NCBI RefSeq assembly: GCF_026262505.1
Contig: NC_067207.1
Span: 13,608,082-13,672,081, forward strand
Source: Trichomonas vaginalis G3
Taxonomy: Eukaryota; Parabasalia; Trichomonadida; Trichomonadidae
Reading direction: 5' to 3'
DNA: 64,000 nt
Made by a program: the position numbers and the translations under genes. Below are positions 50,172 to 62,100 of the stretch, one piece after another (position 1 is the stretch's first letter; every line of letters starts with the position of its first letter). A model generated the notes under the pieces. It had not been told where the DNA came from and made no database searches. It saw only the letters and a program-made list of their open reading frames with translations.

Positions 50172-51581
50172 AATTTTATTTGCGGAGTAATTATCATGCA
50201 TATTTTATCGGATAATAATATCAAAGCTAAATTTCATATTATTTTTTAAAGATATGCATTTTCTGTCTAAATTTATTTTTTCTGTTTCCAATTCACGGAA
50301 TAATATTCTTACAAGCATATACATAGCTAATATATATCATTTTAATAATAATAAAACCAAAATGATGTATTCTTCATATAGTTATTTAAAATTCGTTAAC
50401 TAGAATTGTATTCAGAACGAGGCAAAGTTAGGAGATACATAAAAACCAATAACTCGATAAGTGATACCTTTTTTCCTGATATATCTATATGTGTTAATGT
50501 CAAACACGATTTGGAAAAATTAATTCTTTAAATCGGCTTAAGAATAAGACCAACATCAAAAGCATGGCTTAATAAATTAATAAATCAATGTTTAATTACC
50601 GATTCATGCATTTTTTTCAAAATTTCAAATTTCAAATTTTTGTTTCTCGAAAATATTAATTGTTTCCACTAGATTAACAAATAAACAATAAATTGGATTA
50701 ATGTAATGTCCAATCATTCATTTTAAATTTTAGATTTAAAACAATATTTTTCTCCATATTATGAACTTGCAGGATCCTTTGAAATCTCATGATTTCATCT
50801 GTGACTTTCGTTTTCTATAAATTTTGATAGTCTGTAATGATGTTCGTTGTAAAGTCACGCAGAACTCATTCAAATGAAAATAATTTATTTTTGAAGAAAA
50901 AAATACTTTAAGATCAATTAATAGAAGAATAATATTTTATAGAAATGCGAAACTAAAAATTCAATCTTTTCTTTCAATTTTGTTGTTGTTTTGAAAAAAT
51001 TTTTCTGTAAAACAATTGAATACTATCATCGTTAGCCTTATAAACCTAAAATTTATATCTCATTATGATTTGTTTGCAGTAACTTTGCCATTTTACAGAT
51101 TAATTGATAAAGAGTTGATCGCATTTAAACAGGATGCAAGCTATACCATTATCTCCTTAACTAATTCCGCTAAAAAATTCCGACAATATTATAAACCATC
51201 TTTTGTTAATGTCACAATTTTAATAACATAACATATCAACTCATGATTAGTGCGTAGTTCAATATTTTCGGATTATGGATATTTTTCAAACTTTTTATTT
51301 GAATGGTTTACTCATCTGATTCCAAATTATCCAAAACTAAGTAATATTACAAAAATGATCGCTGTGCACTTATATGCAAAATATAATCATCAATTATGAA
51401 ACACTCTGAAAATACTTAAAATAATTATTTCTATTTTTTAAAAACATATAAGAATTATACAATATTAGCCAATTATAATTCATCCAAGATCGCTATTTCT
51501 GTGAAACTGGGGGTTTTGACATTGAATTTTTGAAGTTGCAGTTACATTCTTGAGAAAAAAGCGGTTTTGACGAATTTGTTT
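50172..51581. other. Gene-poor AT-rich region
   Basis: About 1.4 kb. A 71-codon open stretch at 51016-51231 starts at TTG and lacks coding character. Nothing else seen. Confidence 0.4.
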
Positions 51582-51586
51582 TCATT
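51582..51586 (+). promoter_or_regulatory. Inr-like TCATT of the saposin-like gene
   Basis: TCATTTCGA runs straight into the ATG at 51591 and supports it over the TTG at 51567. Confidence 0.5.
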
Positions 51587-51590
51587 TCGA

Positions 51591-53694
51591 ATGTTTGTCT
51601 TTTTATCTGTTTTAGCTCTTTCAGCTGTAGATAAAGACAGATGTAGCCTCTGTCAGACAGGCTTAGGCATTGTTCACGATGCCATCAATGCTGGCTATGA
51701 TGATAAGCAAATCGTTGATGCCCTTAAGGCCAGCTGCCCAACATTACCATCTCAATATGTTCCAATTTGCAATGCTTTTCTTAAAAACATCGAACACATT
51801 CTTGCTGAAATTCGTGCCGGAAAGGACGACAAAGCAATCTGTGCTGAATATTCATTATGCGCCCAGAAGCCAAAGGTTGAGGCTGCCAACGGTCTCATCT
51901 GCGACCTCTGCGTCGACCTTCTAAAGAAGGTTGAGGAGATCATGGTTAGCACAAAGATTGAAGCCGATGTTATCGCTCTTGCAACCAAGTACTGCGAGAA
52001 GCTTTCTGCTCCATATTCCACCCTCTGCGACTCCCTCGTCAAGCAGTATGTTCCAATGATCATGCAGTACCTCGAGCAGGGTCTGAGCACATTGAGATCT
52101 GCCAGAAGATTTCTCTCTGCGAAGCCTCAAAGAAGTCTCGCGCTGCTGACCCAGTTCTCTGCGATCTTTGCACAGAACTTGTCAAGAAGATCGAAGACAT
52201 CATTGACGATACACAAGTTGAAGCCGATGTTGAGAAGCTCGCCAAGGAATACTGCGACAAGCTCCAGTCCATCTATGCCACACTCTGCGAAACACTCGTT
52301 TCCCAGTATGTTCCACAGATCATGCAGTGGCTTGACCAAGGCATCGAACATCTTGAGATCTGCCAGAAGCTCCACGTGTGCTCATCCTCCTCCTACAAGG
52401 TCAAGGACACAATTCTTTGCGACCTTTGCACAGACCTCATCGCCAAGATAGAAGAAATTATCAAGGATACAAAGCTTGAGGAAGATGTTGAGAAGCTCGC
52501 TAAGGAATACTGCGACAAGCTCGGCACAATGTACTCTGCCCTCTGCGAAGCCCTCGTTACACAGTACGTTCCACAGATCATTGAATGGCTTGACCAGGGT
52601 CTCGAACACGCCGAAATCTGCCAGAAGCTTCACATGTGCGCTGCCACAAAGGTTGCCCGCCAGCCCGAAAACGGCCTATTATGCAACTACTGCGTCACAA
52701 TTGTCCAGTACATCGAGAAGCTCATGCTCGACACAAAGGTCGAATCTGAAGTCGCCAAATTAGTTGAGAAGTTCTGCGCCGCGTTTCCAGTCTTCTCTGG
52801 TGTCTGCGACAAGATCGTTGAGAAGTACGTTCCAATCATCATGCAGTGGCTCGAACAAGGCCTCGAACATGAAGAAATCTGCAAGAAGCTCGGTTTCTGC
52901 ACAAACGCAATCAGAGCATCTTCCAACAGCTTCGTCTGCGACCTCTGCACAGAGCTCGTTGCTAAGGTTGAACAAATCATGGTCGACACAAAGCTCGAGA
53001 AGGATGTCATCGCTCTTGCCCAGGAGTACTGCGAGAAGCTCGCTGTTCCATGTCCACACTCTGCGACTCCCTTGTTGCCCAGTACGTCCCACAGATCATG
53101 CAGTGGCTCGAACAAGGCCTTGAGCACCTCGAAATCTGCAAGAAGATCTCCCTTTGCCCAAAGAACGCCCAACGCTCAAACAGCTTCGTCTGCGACCTCT
53201 GCACAGAACTCGTTGCCAAGGTTGAGGAAATCATGGTCGACACAAAGCTCGAGAAGGATGTCATCGCTCTTGCTCAGGAGTACTGCGAGAAGCTCGCTGT
53301 TCCAATGTCCACACTCTGCGACTCCCTTGTTGCCCAGTACGTCCCACAGATCATGCAGTGGCTCGAACAAGGCCTTGAGCACCTCGAAATCTGCAAGAAG
53401 ATCTCCCTTTGCCCAACAACATTCGAATTGAATGTCGCCCGCATCCCAATCTCATACGAGAACGGCGTTACATGCGATGTCTGCAAGGACTTCTTCAAGT
53501 GGGCTGAGGACGAACTCGAGAAGTACACAGTTCCATACCTTTGGAAGCTCGTCAACGAGAAGTGCCCCAACGTCCCATACCTCCGCCAGTTCTGCAAGAT
53601 CATCAACGTCCAGAACATTGAGACATTTGTAAACCTCCTCATCTCCCAGGCTCCACCAGCCAAGTGCTGCCAGTTCCTTAAGATCTGCCAGTAA
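51591..53694 (+). pseudogene. Multi-domain saposin-like (SAPLIP) protein gene, broken
   Basis: Family: saposin-like proteins, the group that includes amoebapore-type pore formers and the TvSaplips. It begins with a signal peptide (MFVFLSVLALSA). About eight SapB-type six-cysteine domains can be recognised across the span, each opening CxLC and closing with an IC...C pattern. Domains near the 3' end are almost identical at the DNA level, so they duplicated recently; the last domain is diverged and has a different spacing. The G+C-rich codon use is typical of strongly expressed trichomonad genes. The open frame is broken in about two places, so in this assembly it is a damaged copy, young to judge by its otherwise clean sequence. 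Confidence 0.85.
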
Positions 53695-54152
53695 AACCTT
53701 CTGACTAATCTCTAAGTTTTAAAGTTTGATTTTATTTATCTTCTCTAACTTGAAATTCTTTTATCTTTTTATCCAAGGTAAAAAAGAATTAATCAGAACT
53801 TATTTTTAAATCTATGCTTTCATTTATTATGGTTTGATTAATAATTTTGTTTTGATCATGATCTGTTATTTAGATTTAATATAATAAATAGACTTATTTA
53901 TATAAGATATTATTAAACACGAGAGATGAAGGTCATAACTCAATGAATTATTTCATTGCTTTTGCAAAAATCAAAATTTCTTTTGTAAATCTCAATAAAT
54001 AAAATCTGCACAGGTAAGACATTTTATTTTTAAAGAAATTAGGTCGCTGTAATTGATGATGGACATATAAAAAGTGTCTCTTTAGTGTCCTTCAAAATTG
54101 AATTCATCAAAAATTTTTGGTCGAAAAAAAAGCAAAAATCTAATAATTTTTG
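53695..54152. other. Intergenic, AT-rich
   Basis: About 460 bases; TAAA-type sequences after the saposin-like gene. TTCATCAAAAATTTTTG near 54103 may be the initiator of the next ORF. Confidence 0.35.
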
Positions 54153-54443
54153 ATGACACTCCCTTGCAACACATGCCGCATGAGATTCGAGTCAAGAGCA
54201 CTCCTTACAGAGCACTATCACTCTGAATTACACCGCACAAACCTTGTTTTAAAGTCTCGTGGCCAAGATCCAATCACTGAAGAACAATTCATTGCTCTTC
54301 AGAAGAAGAAAGAGGAAGAAGCCGCTGCACTTGCACCACCACAACCAGAGATGCCACCACAAGATGAAGAAGAAGATAAAGAAGAATTCCACTACGAACT
54401 TTGCCGCGATAAGATAAATTTTAGAAGGATTTTCCTCATATGA
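54153..54443 (+). pseudogene. REI1/ZNF622-like N-terminal fragment
   Basis: MTLPCNTCRMRFESRALLTE onward is the first C2H2 finger of the REI1/ZNF622 family (CxxC...HYHSELHRTNLVLKSRG), followed by EEQFIALQKKKEEEAAALAP and an acidic stretch. Similarity stops near EEFHYELCRDK at about 54410. The remaining codons are unrelated and the frame ends at 54443. A full protein would carry two more finger regions and the basic C-terminus, as at 3-494. So this copy is cut off after about 88 codons, next to a region full of mobile-element debris. The start is the ATG at 54153; the preceding TTG is ignored. Confidence 0.65.
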
Positions 54444-55890
54444 TTGCTCCTCGGAAAACGGGGGGAGAAGAGATTCCGTATGAAAATCGCAAGAATTTGG
54501 CTCCTGGTTTGAAAGGTTATTATGGTTCATGAGGACTTTTTAGTCAAACCCATGTGCAATGTGGGCTTCAACCTCGTTAAATGCTTGTTTATATTTCTGA
54601 TGTTAGATGAACTATATAAGCACCGAACGTCGGAGAGATGGAAAAGAAAACTTCAAGCAAAAAGATAAGGTCATGAATCCAAAGACAAAAGCATACAGAA
54701 ACAAGAAATACCGCGTTCAGTACAAAAGGAAAGGAAAAGAGTTATAAGTATATGATATCCATACTGAAGAAGTTGGAAGAAAGAAGAAGACAGCAGATAT
54801 GGGTTATGTTGCATTTTTAAGTCAGAAGAAACAACAAAAGCTTTTTATGACCTGCTAAAGATTTTACAAATCTGACAGAAAACTGGTTCTACAATCGATG
54901 AAAACTTACCCGATTTCAATGACATAACCGAATGAGCAAATAAAGGAAATTGTCAAAAAATACTCTTCTCAAACCAACACTATGACATCAAAGGTTGCAA
55001 CAAATACTTACATTCAAAAGAAGACTAAACATTACTGAAGGAAAAAATAACAGAATATTTCGATAACTTCAAAGAGGAAGAATAAAAAAATCTTAGCTAA
55101 TTTTTTTAAATCATAAGACATTAACGGAAAGTGAACTCAAACAAAAAGGAACACAATGCATTTGCCAACCAAATAACTTTAACAAAGCAAAAAACTTAAA
55201 ATTACTTGTCAAGCTTAACTATTCTTATTTTACCAAGTGTAAAAAATTAAAATTCTAAATATGATTATGTTTACTAGTAACGAGGTTCATTACTTAGATA
55301 GTGATATCTATTGTCTATCCGACGATATATCATGCTGATATATTAATAACAGCATTAAATATTTCAATTGATTCACAAATCAACTTATGCATCGTCACAT
55401 TATTTTACAGTTATCACAGATAATAGACATATCATACCGCACTTTTTGTAACACATAAAATATTTTTAGATTTCAATAATGATTTAACGGTTTTTTTCAA
55501 AACTTATAAATTTAAAATGAGTGGTAAAGAATCTTCGATTTTAAATTGATTAGAATGGTTAAATCAAGCCCTAATCAACAAATGATCACGTGCCAGCCGT
55601 AGTGATCGCCGACTGCGTCGCGAAGAGCGTGGTCCAGGGGAAAGCCGTATCAGTCCACGCAAATCATGGTCCAGTATGTAACTGAGGTACTGGTGAACAA
55701 CGAGACGTCTGGCTTAGCACAACTCATATGTCGAATTTAGACCTCTGTCAGATTATACGTTCGTAACATAACAACTTTTAAAAACGCTCTTGAATATTCA
55801 ATCAAATTGAAACGATTAGTCGCACGGCATACATGCACGTAAATATGGGTCCAAAAACTATAAAGATATATCCACCACAAAGAAAGTTAA
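54444..55890. other. Decayed sequence with coding scraps
   Basis: Lysine-rich, protein-like scraps in several frames between about 54640 and 55100, AT-rich filler, then a GC-richer patch near 55580-55740. Best read as old mobile-element debris; no element boundary can be set. Confidence 0.4.
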
Positions 55891-57120
55891 GGATGGTACA
55901 ATAAGTGGATCTGTCCAAAATTTACATAATAAAGTTGCAAGATATAAGATCATAGATAAGATAGTCTACTACGCTCCACGGTCGCCTTTCATCACACGGA
56001 CTACCGAGAACGATCTATTCAGACAGATCGTCAAATGATACTTGAATCGCTCGACACATCAATGAGCGAAACAAACGTCCAGACACCGAAAAATATTTCA
56101 AACTGTCTGCAGTGACTTTCCCATACTGCCCACAATACTGGATGACTCCAGGAGCGCGAGGAATCAAATCAGAGTTGATTACAGTTCTCACTGACATTTC
56201 AAGATGACTATATAACTGAAAAGTATATCGTCACATTATTGCAAGAACTCTTCAAATTCTCCCAGACGGATCTAGCCAATGCGCAAGCCGCGAAGAATTT
56301 CTATTCGAATATAGACGAGTACAAATCGTTCGCCAACATTCAATTGATACAAGAATCGGATATAAATTCAGAAGATGACCCATATTTCAATACGCACAAA
56401 TCAGCCTTACACATCTTTGAAAAAAACTACAAGATTATTTTGACCGTAATTATTGAACATTCAATTTTCCGAAAGAACTGTTAATAAATGTTTCAAACTC
56501 TCAATCTTTGCACACCGCCAAAAAATTCAAAGGCAAAAGGTCAAACAAAATACGAAGCTTTTTACGTTAATGAAATATGGCATGTAGATATTCACTTTTT
56601 AAATCATCGCCAAGGTGAATATCTATATGCCGTTTTGACGATAAATCACGAAAAATTTTGGCTTGGTCACATTCGAAACTAAAGAAGCGGCACAAACAAG
56701 TCGTGTCATAACAATTTTCGATGTATATGGCAAACGCGTTTGCCATATGGAGTGACAATGGGCTTGAAAACTACGGTGTTTTCAAAAATTTATTAAAAAA
56801 TGCAAACGTCGAATCAATCACGATAATACCACACTGCCCTTACATGAATGGCAAAATCGAAAGATTTTGGCAGAATATTCAAGTTGATGAGGTAGCTGGG
56901 ATCAAATTCAAAATTTAATCGAAAATTATAACGCAAACACCACATACACAGTTACCAAAAAATCCAGAATACATACCTGGTTTACACCAAACAAATTTTA
57001 TGATATCAGCGAATAATGATACCACCAAAGAACCCCTTTGAAAGTTGATGGAGAAATTAAGGATTTGAGGATTTCTCTTCAACATTTCCGCGAGAGGAAG
57101 GCCAATCAAAGAAATTAATT
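55890..57120 (+). mobile_element. Fossil integrase-type (rve, DDE) element remnant
   Basis: A degraded integrase/transposase core of the retroviral-integrase superfamily is recognisable from EIWHVDIHFLNHRQG, AIWSDNGLENYGVF and PHCPYMNGKIERFWQN, which carry the three acidic residues of the DDE core in order. Such integrases occur in Polintons/Mavericks and in other trichomonad rve elements; which one is not decided. Several breaks are present, so it is an older fossil than the polymerase downstream. Neither end of the element could be located. Confidence 0.6.
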
Positions 57121-57338
57121 CGTAATATTTTAAAATCGAAAATAAAATCTAATTTTTAACCCAAATTAACAATATCGATTACATCTTCTTACTAAGCTCA
57201 GTCAGATTAATAAGAATAAACACTTACTTTTTTAAAACATTTACATATTTTTTTTCTTCGTTACAGAGATACGCAAGTGCAAAAGAAGCAGCAACTGTAG
57301 TACAGTAATTTGACACTCCGAAATCGAACATTAGTGAC

Positions 57339-57363
57339 NNNNNNNNNNNNNNNNNNNNNNNNN
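57339..57363. other. Assembly gap (25 N)
   Basis: Run of N. AGTGAC occurs on both sides, so the two contigs may in fact overlap. Confidence 0.99.
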
Positions 57364-57469
57364 AGTGACTTTGAGTAGATTTTGAATTTAATATAGATCT
57401 TGATTTTTAATAACCATCATAGCAAGAGCTAGTTGGTGAATGGTATCCGCGAATTTCGGCTTGAAAGTT

Positions 57470-58165
57470 GGGAAACTTTGTCCGAATGTTAAACTATTCG
57501 GACAAAGTTTCCCGCTGTTTGCGAAGGAATTGTTGGCTATGATGTACTGATTCATGATCAGTACATCATAGCCAACAATTCCTTATACAAAGTTCAAAAA
57601 CTTGGGTGCAATCAGAACTGATTGCACCCAAGTTTTTGAACTTTCTCGAGGGAATGAAAGGGTAAGAGGTATACATTATGAATATATACCTCTTACCCTT
57701 CCATTCCCTCTCTGACAGCGGGAAACTTTGTCTGAATGTTAAACTATTCAGACAAAGTTTCCCGCTGTTTGCGAAGGAATTGTTGGCTATGATGTACTGA
57801 TTCATGATCAGTGCATCATAGCCAACAATTCCTTATACAAAGTTCAAAAACTTGGGTGCAATCAGAACTGATTGCACCCAAGTTTTTGAACTTTCTCGAG
57901 GGAATGAAAGGGTAAGAGGTATACATTATGAATATATACCTCTTACCCTTCCATTCCCTCTCTGACAGCGGGAAACTTTGTCTGAATGTTAAACTATTCA
58001 GACAAAGTTTCCCGCTGTTTGCGAAGGAATTGTTGGCTATGATGTACTGATTCATGATCAGTACATCATAGCCAACAATTCCTTATACAAAGTTCAAAAA
58101 TTTGGGTGCAATCAGAACTGATTGCACCCAAGTTTTTGAACTTTCTCGAGGGAATGAAAGGTAAG
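57470..58165 (+). repeat. 250-bp tandem array; each unit is four back-to-back hairpins
   Basis: About 2.8 units, period 250 (starts 57470, 57720, 57970). Within unit 1: hairpin P1 57470-57513, 18-bp perfect stem, loop GTTAAACT. P2 57526-57582, 25-bp stem, 7-base loop. P3 57589-57644, 27-bp stem, loop AA. P4 57648-57710, 9 + 16 bp stem with one mismatch. Later units extend P1 to 21 bp (57717-57766). Nearly every base is in a stem. P1 differs between unit 1 and the others by a paired change (57483 C with 57500 G; T with A at 57733/57750 and 57983/58000). Confidence 0.95.
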
Positions 58166-58365
58166 AGATATCCATTTCCTTTCACCTTCGTTCTCAATAA
58201 TTAACTTATAAATTTTTTAAAGCAAAAAAAGTCTGATTTTTTTTGACAAGTAAATATATAGGGAATTTATCCGACCAAATAAGTGTCACTTTTTCGGTTC
58301 ACCTCACTTTCCGTAACTCGTCTTACAACAATTTTTTTATAAAATTTTATCTCATATGAAAGAAC

Positions 58366-58581
58366 ATGAATTTAGAATATTCGGAACTCATGACAGAAGA
58401 AGAGAACGAACAACATGTAAAAGATTATGCAAAATTTCTGAAGACATACAAAGCATTTAAACAATATCTAAATGCTTCTAAAGATTATGCAAAATTTCTG
58501 AAGGTATATAAAGCTTATGAAAAAGCGTATGAAAAGTTTATACATTGGGGAATTGTTGTAAAATATCGATATGAAGACTAA
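58366..58581 (+). CDS. Small repetitive ORF in the Polinton region
   Basis: 71 residues with an internal duplication (KDYAKFLKTYKAF and KDYAKFLKVYKAYEKAYEKF). No family recognised. It overlaps the end of the convergent minus-strand gene by 44 bases. May be a small element gene or chance. Confidence 0.35.
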   Translation: MNLEYSELMTEEENEQHVKDYAKFLKTYKAFKQYLNASKDYAKFLKVYKAYEKAYEKFIHWGIVVKYRYED

Positions 58582-59071
58582 CCAAAAATATATTTTTGCT
58601 TAAATGAGTCAGGGTCAATTTCTTCAACCATTTCACTTCCTTCGTCAATGTCAATAGAAGCTTCTTCAACCTTTGGTAGAGCTTCTGTATAACATCTTTG
58701 TTCGTTATTGTCTTCAGAGATGAAGGATAATATTTCACATTTGTTTCACCTTTCTTATATTCTTTCTGCTGCGATAAATCTAAAACAATACTGAAGAAGT
58801 CAATATTAGAGTTCTTTATAACAGTATAATGAGTATCTTTGACATTCACGAAGAAACTCTTTTGTTTCAAAACTACTGCTAACTCTTGTGAAGTATAACG
58901 TTTGCGGTCAATGACGATAGCTAATGGTCTGACATACTGACCAAACTTAGATTCTTTCACAAACTTCTTGTTAAAGATAACATTAACATTTGAAGCATTA
59001 TTGAACTCATTCTTGATGGCAGTAGCGAGAGTATTGTATGAAAAGAACTTGCAATCTTGCATGTGTTTCAT
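58538..59071 (-). CDS. Unrecognised Polinton-associated gene
   Basis: 177 residues from ATG 59071, divergent from the polymerase with about 90 AT-rich bases between, which probably hold both promoters. The sequence is basic and helical (SNVNVIFNKKFVKESKFGQY) and shows no known motif. Position and codon use link it to the Polinton. Confidence 0.5.
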   Translation of the reverse strand: MKHMQDCKFFSYNTLATAIKNEFNNASNVNVIFNKKFVKESKFGQYVRPLAIVIDRKRYTSQELAVVLKQKSFFVNVKDTHYTVIKNSNIDFFSIVLDLSQQKEYKKGETNVKYYPSSLKTITNKDVIQKLYQRLKKLLLTLTKEVKWLKKLTLTHLSKNIFLVSLHIDILQQFPNV

Positions 59072-59161
59072 TAAAATAAAAATATTAAATTATTTTGAAA
59101 AATAACTTAAAAAAATCTAATCTAATTTTTTCAAAAAATATTTTTTTATTTCCTACTAAAG

Positions 59162-62100
59162 ATGTATCGGAAGTTGTCTAAGTTAGAACACTCGGAAATA
59201 AAACAACTTCTTACAGAAGCTAATATAGATGTTGCAAAGCATTACGCAACAAACAAAAAGGCACTCGCTGACATCCTCAATGACTATAATGGTGCAATAA
59301 GTTATGATAGAATTCATGAGTTCATAAAGCCGCAACGCGGCGAGGACGAAGTCCATGCAATAGCATTTCCTTTAAATGACGTTGCTATTGACTTATATCA
59401 TAGACGTTCAGTACCTCATGAAGTAAGAAGAGAAATGTTTGACATAACAAATGCAAACGTTGGTGAAACAAGAAGAAGAGACGACACACTGAAACAACAG
59501 AGAAGAGAGATGTTTAAGAGCGCTATAGAACAAGTTCGCAAAGCTAACGATGTCATTCGTTCCATTGACGACAAACCAAAAGAAGGTGAGAGATGGTTAA
59601 AGAAAGATGAAGAGAATAGGAAGAGAAATGTGAAGTCAGGCAATAGACTCATTGACTTTAACATCGAAGCTTTAGATGAACCAAACAGAGACTACTTACA
59701 CAAACATTTCGGTAAGGTTTTCATGAGACTCTTAGAGAAAATTAAAATAAACTCACAACAGAGATGGATGGTATGTTATAAACTTGGTGGAAAGTATGAA
59801 TGTTCTACGTTAAACCTCAATAATATTGGAACATTACTACATCAGCTCTTGAAGGAGAACTTTATATCAGAGATAGAAGCAAATGCTGCAGGTATTGTTG
59901 AAATGCACTATGACTTCTTCTTGACAAACATAAAGAATCTTACTGAAATAAAGATGTATGATTTAACAGAATATGAAGGCTTAACGATGTCAGATGTAAA
60001 GAAAGGCAAACCAAAAAAGAGACCATATAGAGATGAAAGCACACTGACAAATGACCAGAAAGCCATTTTGGAAGCTCTTAAGCAAACAGGAAACCCAGCA
60101 CTTATAGAAAGCTTTTGGAAAGATAATGGTGAAAAGAAGTTTTATAAGAAGAGAAGCGGTCAGTTCTGGAAGTATCTTTGCACATTACCTATAAATCTTG
60201 AGCGCTACCAAATCTTCAATGAATTGAACAAAAGAACTGCAGCACTTATGACAGAAGACAATTGTTTCGTTTATGCTTGCATTCAGGCTGGAGTAGATGA
60301 GAGACTATTGACCACATGAGAGAAGTCATTCGTGTTAGAGACTTTCCTCAAAGTAAAGTACAAGAAATTTCTGACGCAACAGGTATAGCATTTAATGTTA
60401 CCATTGGTTATTTCAATGACTCAAGACATAATGAAATAAAGAGATACATACCAAAAGAATGTGAAACTGTTAGAACTATTGACTTACTTCTTGTTGAAGA
60501 CCACTACATGCTAAACGAAAGATTACCAATGACAACATATTTCATTCGCAACTATATAGAAATTCTCAAAGCTTGTGGTGGAATGAACATTGAGAAACAA
60601 ATGAAGATTTATACAAAGAGAGAAGATAAATATGTAGTTCGTTATGATAGAACAACACCGTTATGGGATGTTATGAAAACATTGTGGGAGTGCAAATATT
60701 TCGAACCTATTTCTTATGGAGAACTTTTCACATATACGACTGACTTATATAAACAGAACCTTGCACCATTTAAAGATTTGACATATGCTCCAAAGTATTG
60801 TGTACAACTGAAGAAGAAAGCCGAGTCAAAAGAAGTAAATAAAAATAAGTGCAAGTTCATTCCTGAGCACGTTTTCTTTGCTGACTTTGAGTGCAGTACG
60901 ATGGCTTTCATAAAGCTTTTAACATATGTTACGACAGTGAAGATGGTTCAGTGAGTGAAAGCATTTGGGGTCAGAACTGTGCAACAGAATTTTTGGAGCG
61001 ACTTCCTGACAAGAGTTTAATATATTTCCATAACCTCAGTTATGATATAAACTTCATCTTAAGACACATGACAGAAGTGAAAGGAACTCCCATCATTAAA
61101 GGTTCACGAACAATGCAAATAACTGGCTTATATAAAGGAAGGGCAATTATTATAAAAGACTCTTACAGTGTTATAAATAAGAAGCTTAAACTATTTCCTG
61201 CTATGTTTAACTTACAAACAGGACCGAAAGAAGTATTTCCATACAACTACTACAGCAGTGTTTTGTTAGCAAATGACAACAGAACTGGTGTCATTTCTGA
61301 AGCATGTAAGTTTATCCGGGATGCAGATACATTCATGAAAAACATAGATTCCATCAAAGGTTGCAGAATAGATGAGAACCACTTCGACTTAGAAAAGTAT
61401 AGCACATTTTATTGCAAACAAGATGTAAGAATTTTAAGAGAAGGTTTTGTTAAGTTCCGCAATGACATATTGAAAGAATTTGATTTAAACGTTTATGACT
61501 ACGTTAGTATTTGTTCAATTGCTAACAAATTATTTGAGAACAGAGTGTACTTCCCGAATGGAAATTTATATGACCTCTCAAATAAACCAAGAGAATTTAT
61601 TTCGAGATGCATTCAAGGTGGAAGATGTATGTTGTCAGATAACATTAAACAAAAGAGAAAAGAAACTCATTGCTGATTTCGACGCTGTTTCATTATATCC
61701 ATCAGCTATAGCAAGACTTTATACTTTAGAAGGTATTCCAAAGGTTATGAAGAAAGAAATGTTAAGCACAGAGTATCTCATGAGACATTTATTCGATGAC
61801 GACCAAAAGGAACCCATTGGTGAAAAGTTTATGTCTGGCTTCTTTGTTCTCATTAAGATAACAGAGATTGGAATACATAGACACTTTCCTTTAATAGTTT
61901 GTGACCCTGAACTAAATCCAGAACTTAACGTTCCCAGAAGTTCAAACACTTGCTGTTTAATGTATGTTGACCATATAACATTACAAGACCTCATAAAATA
62001 TCAAGGTGTCAAATGTGAAGTGTTGCAAGGATACTATTACGATGGAAACAGAGATATTAGAATAAGAGATGAAGTAAAGAAGTTGTTTGAGTTAAGGTTA

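Noticed and set aside
51752-53663. Several long antisense ORFs across the saposin-like gene
   Set aside because: Strong codon bias leaves antisense frames open; their Ser/Arg- or Leu-rich sequences show no domain.
57566-58055. Two identical 79-codon minus-strand ORFs
   Set aside because: They lie entirely in the 250-bp hairpin array and repeat with its period, so they follow from the repeat, not from coding.
47955-58165. CRISPR-like array from palindromic tandem repeats
   Set aside because: Units are contiguous without unique spacers, in a eukaryote, and no associated genes exist.
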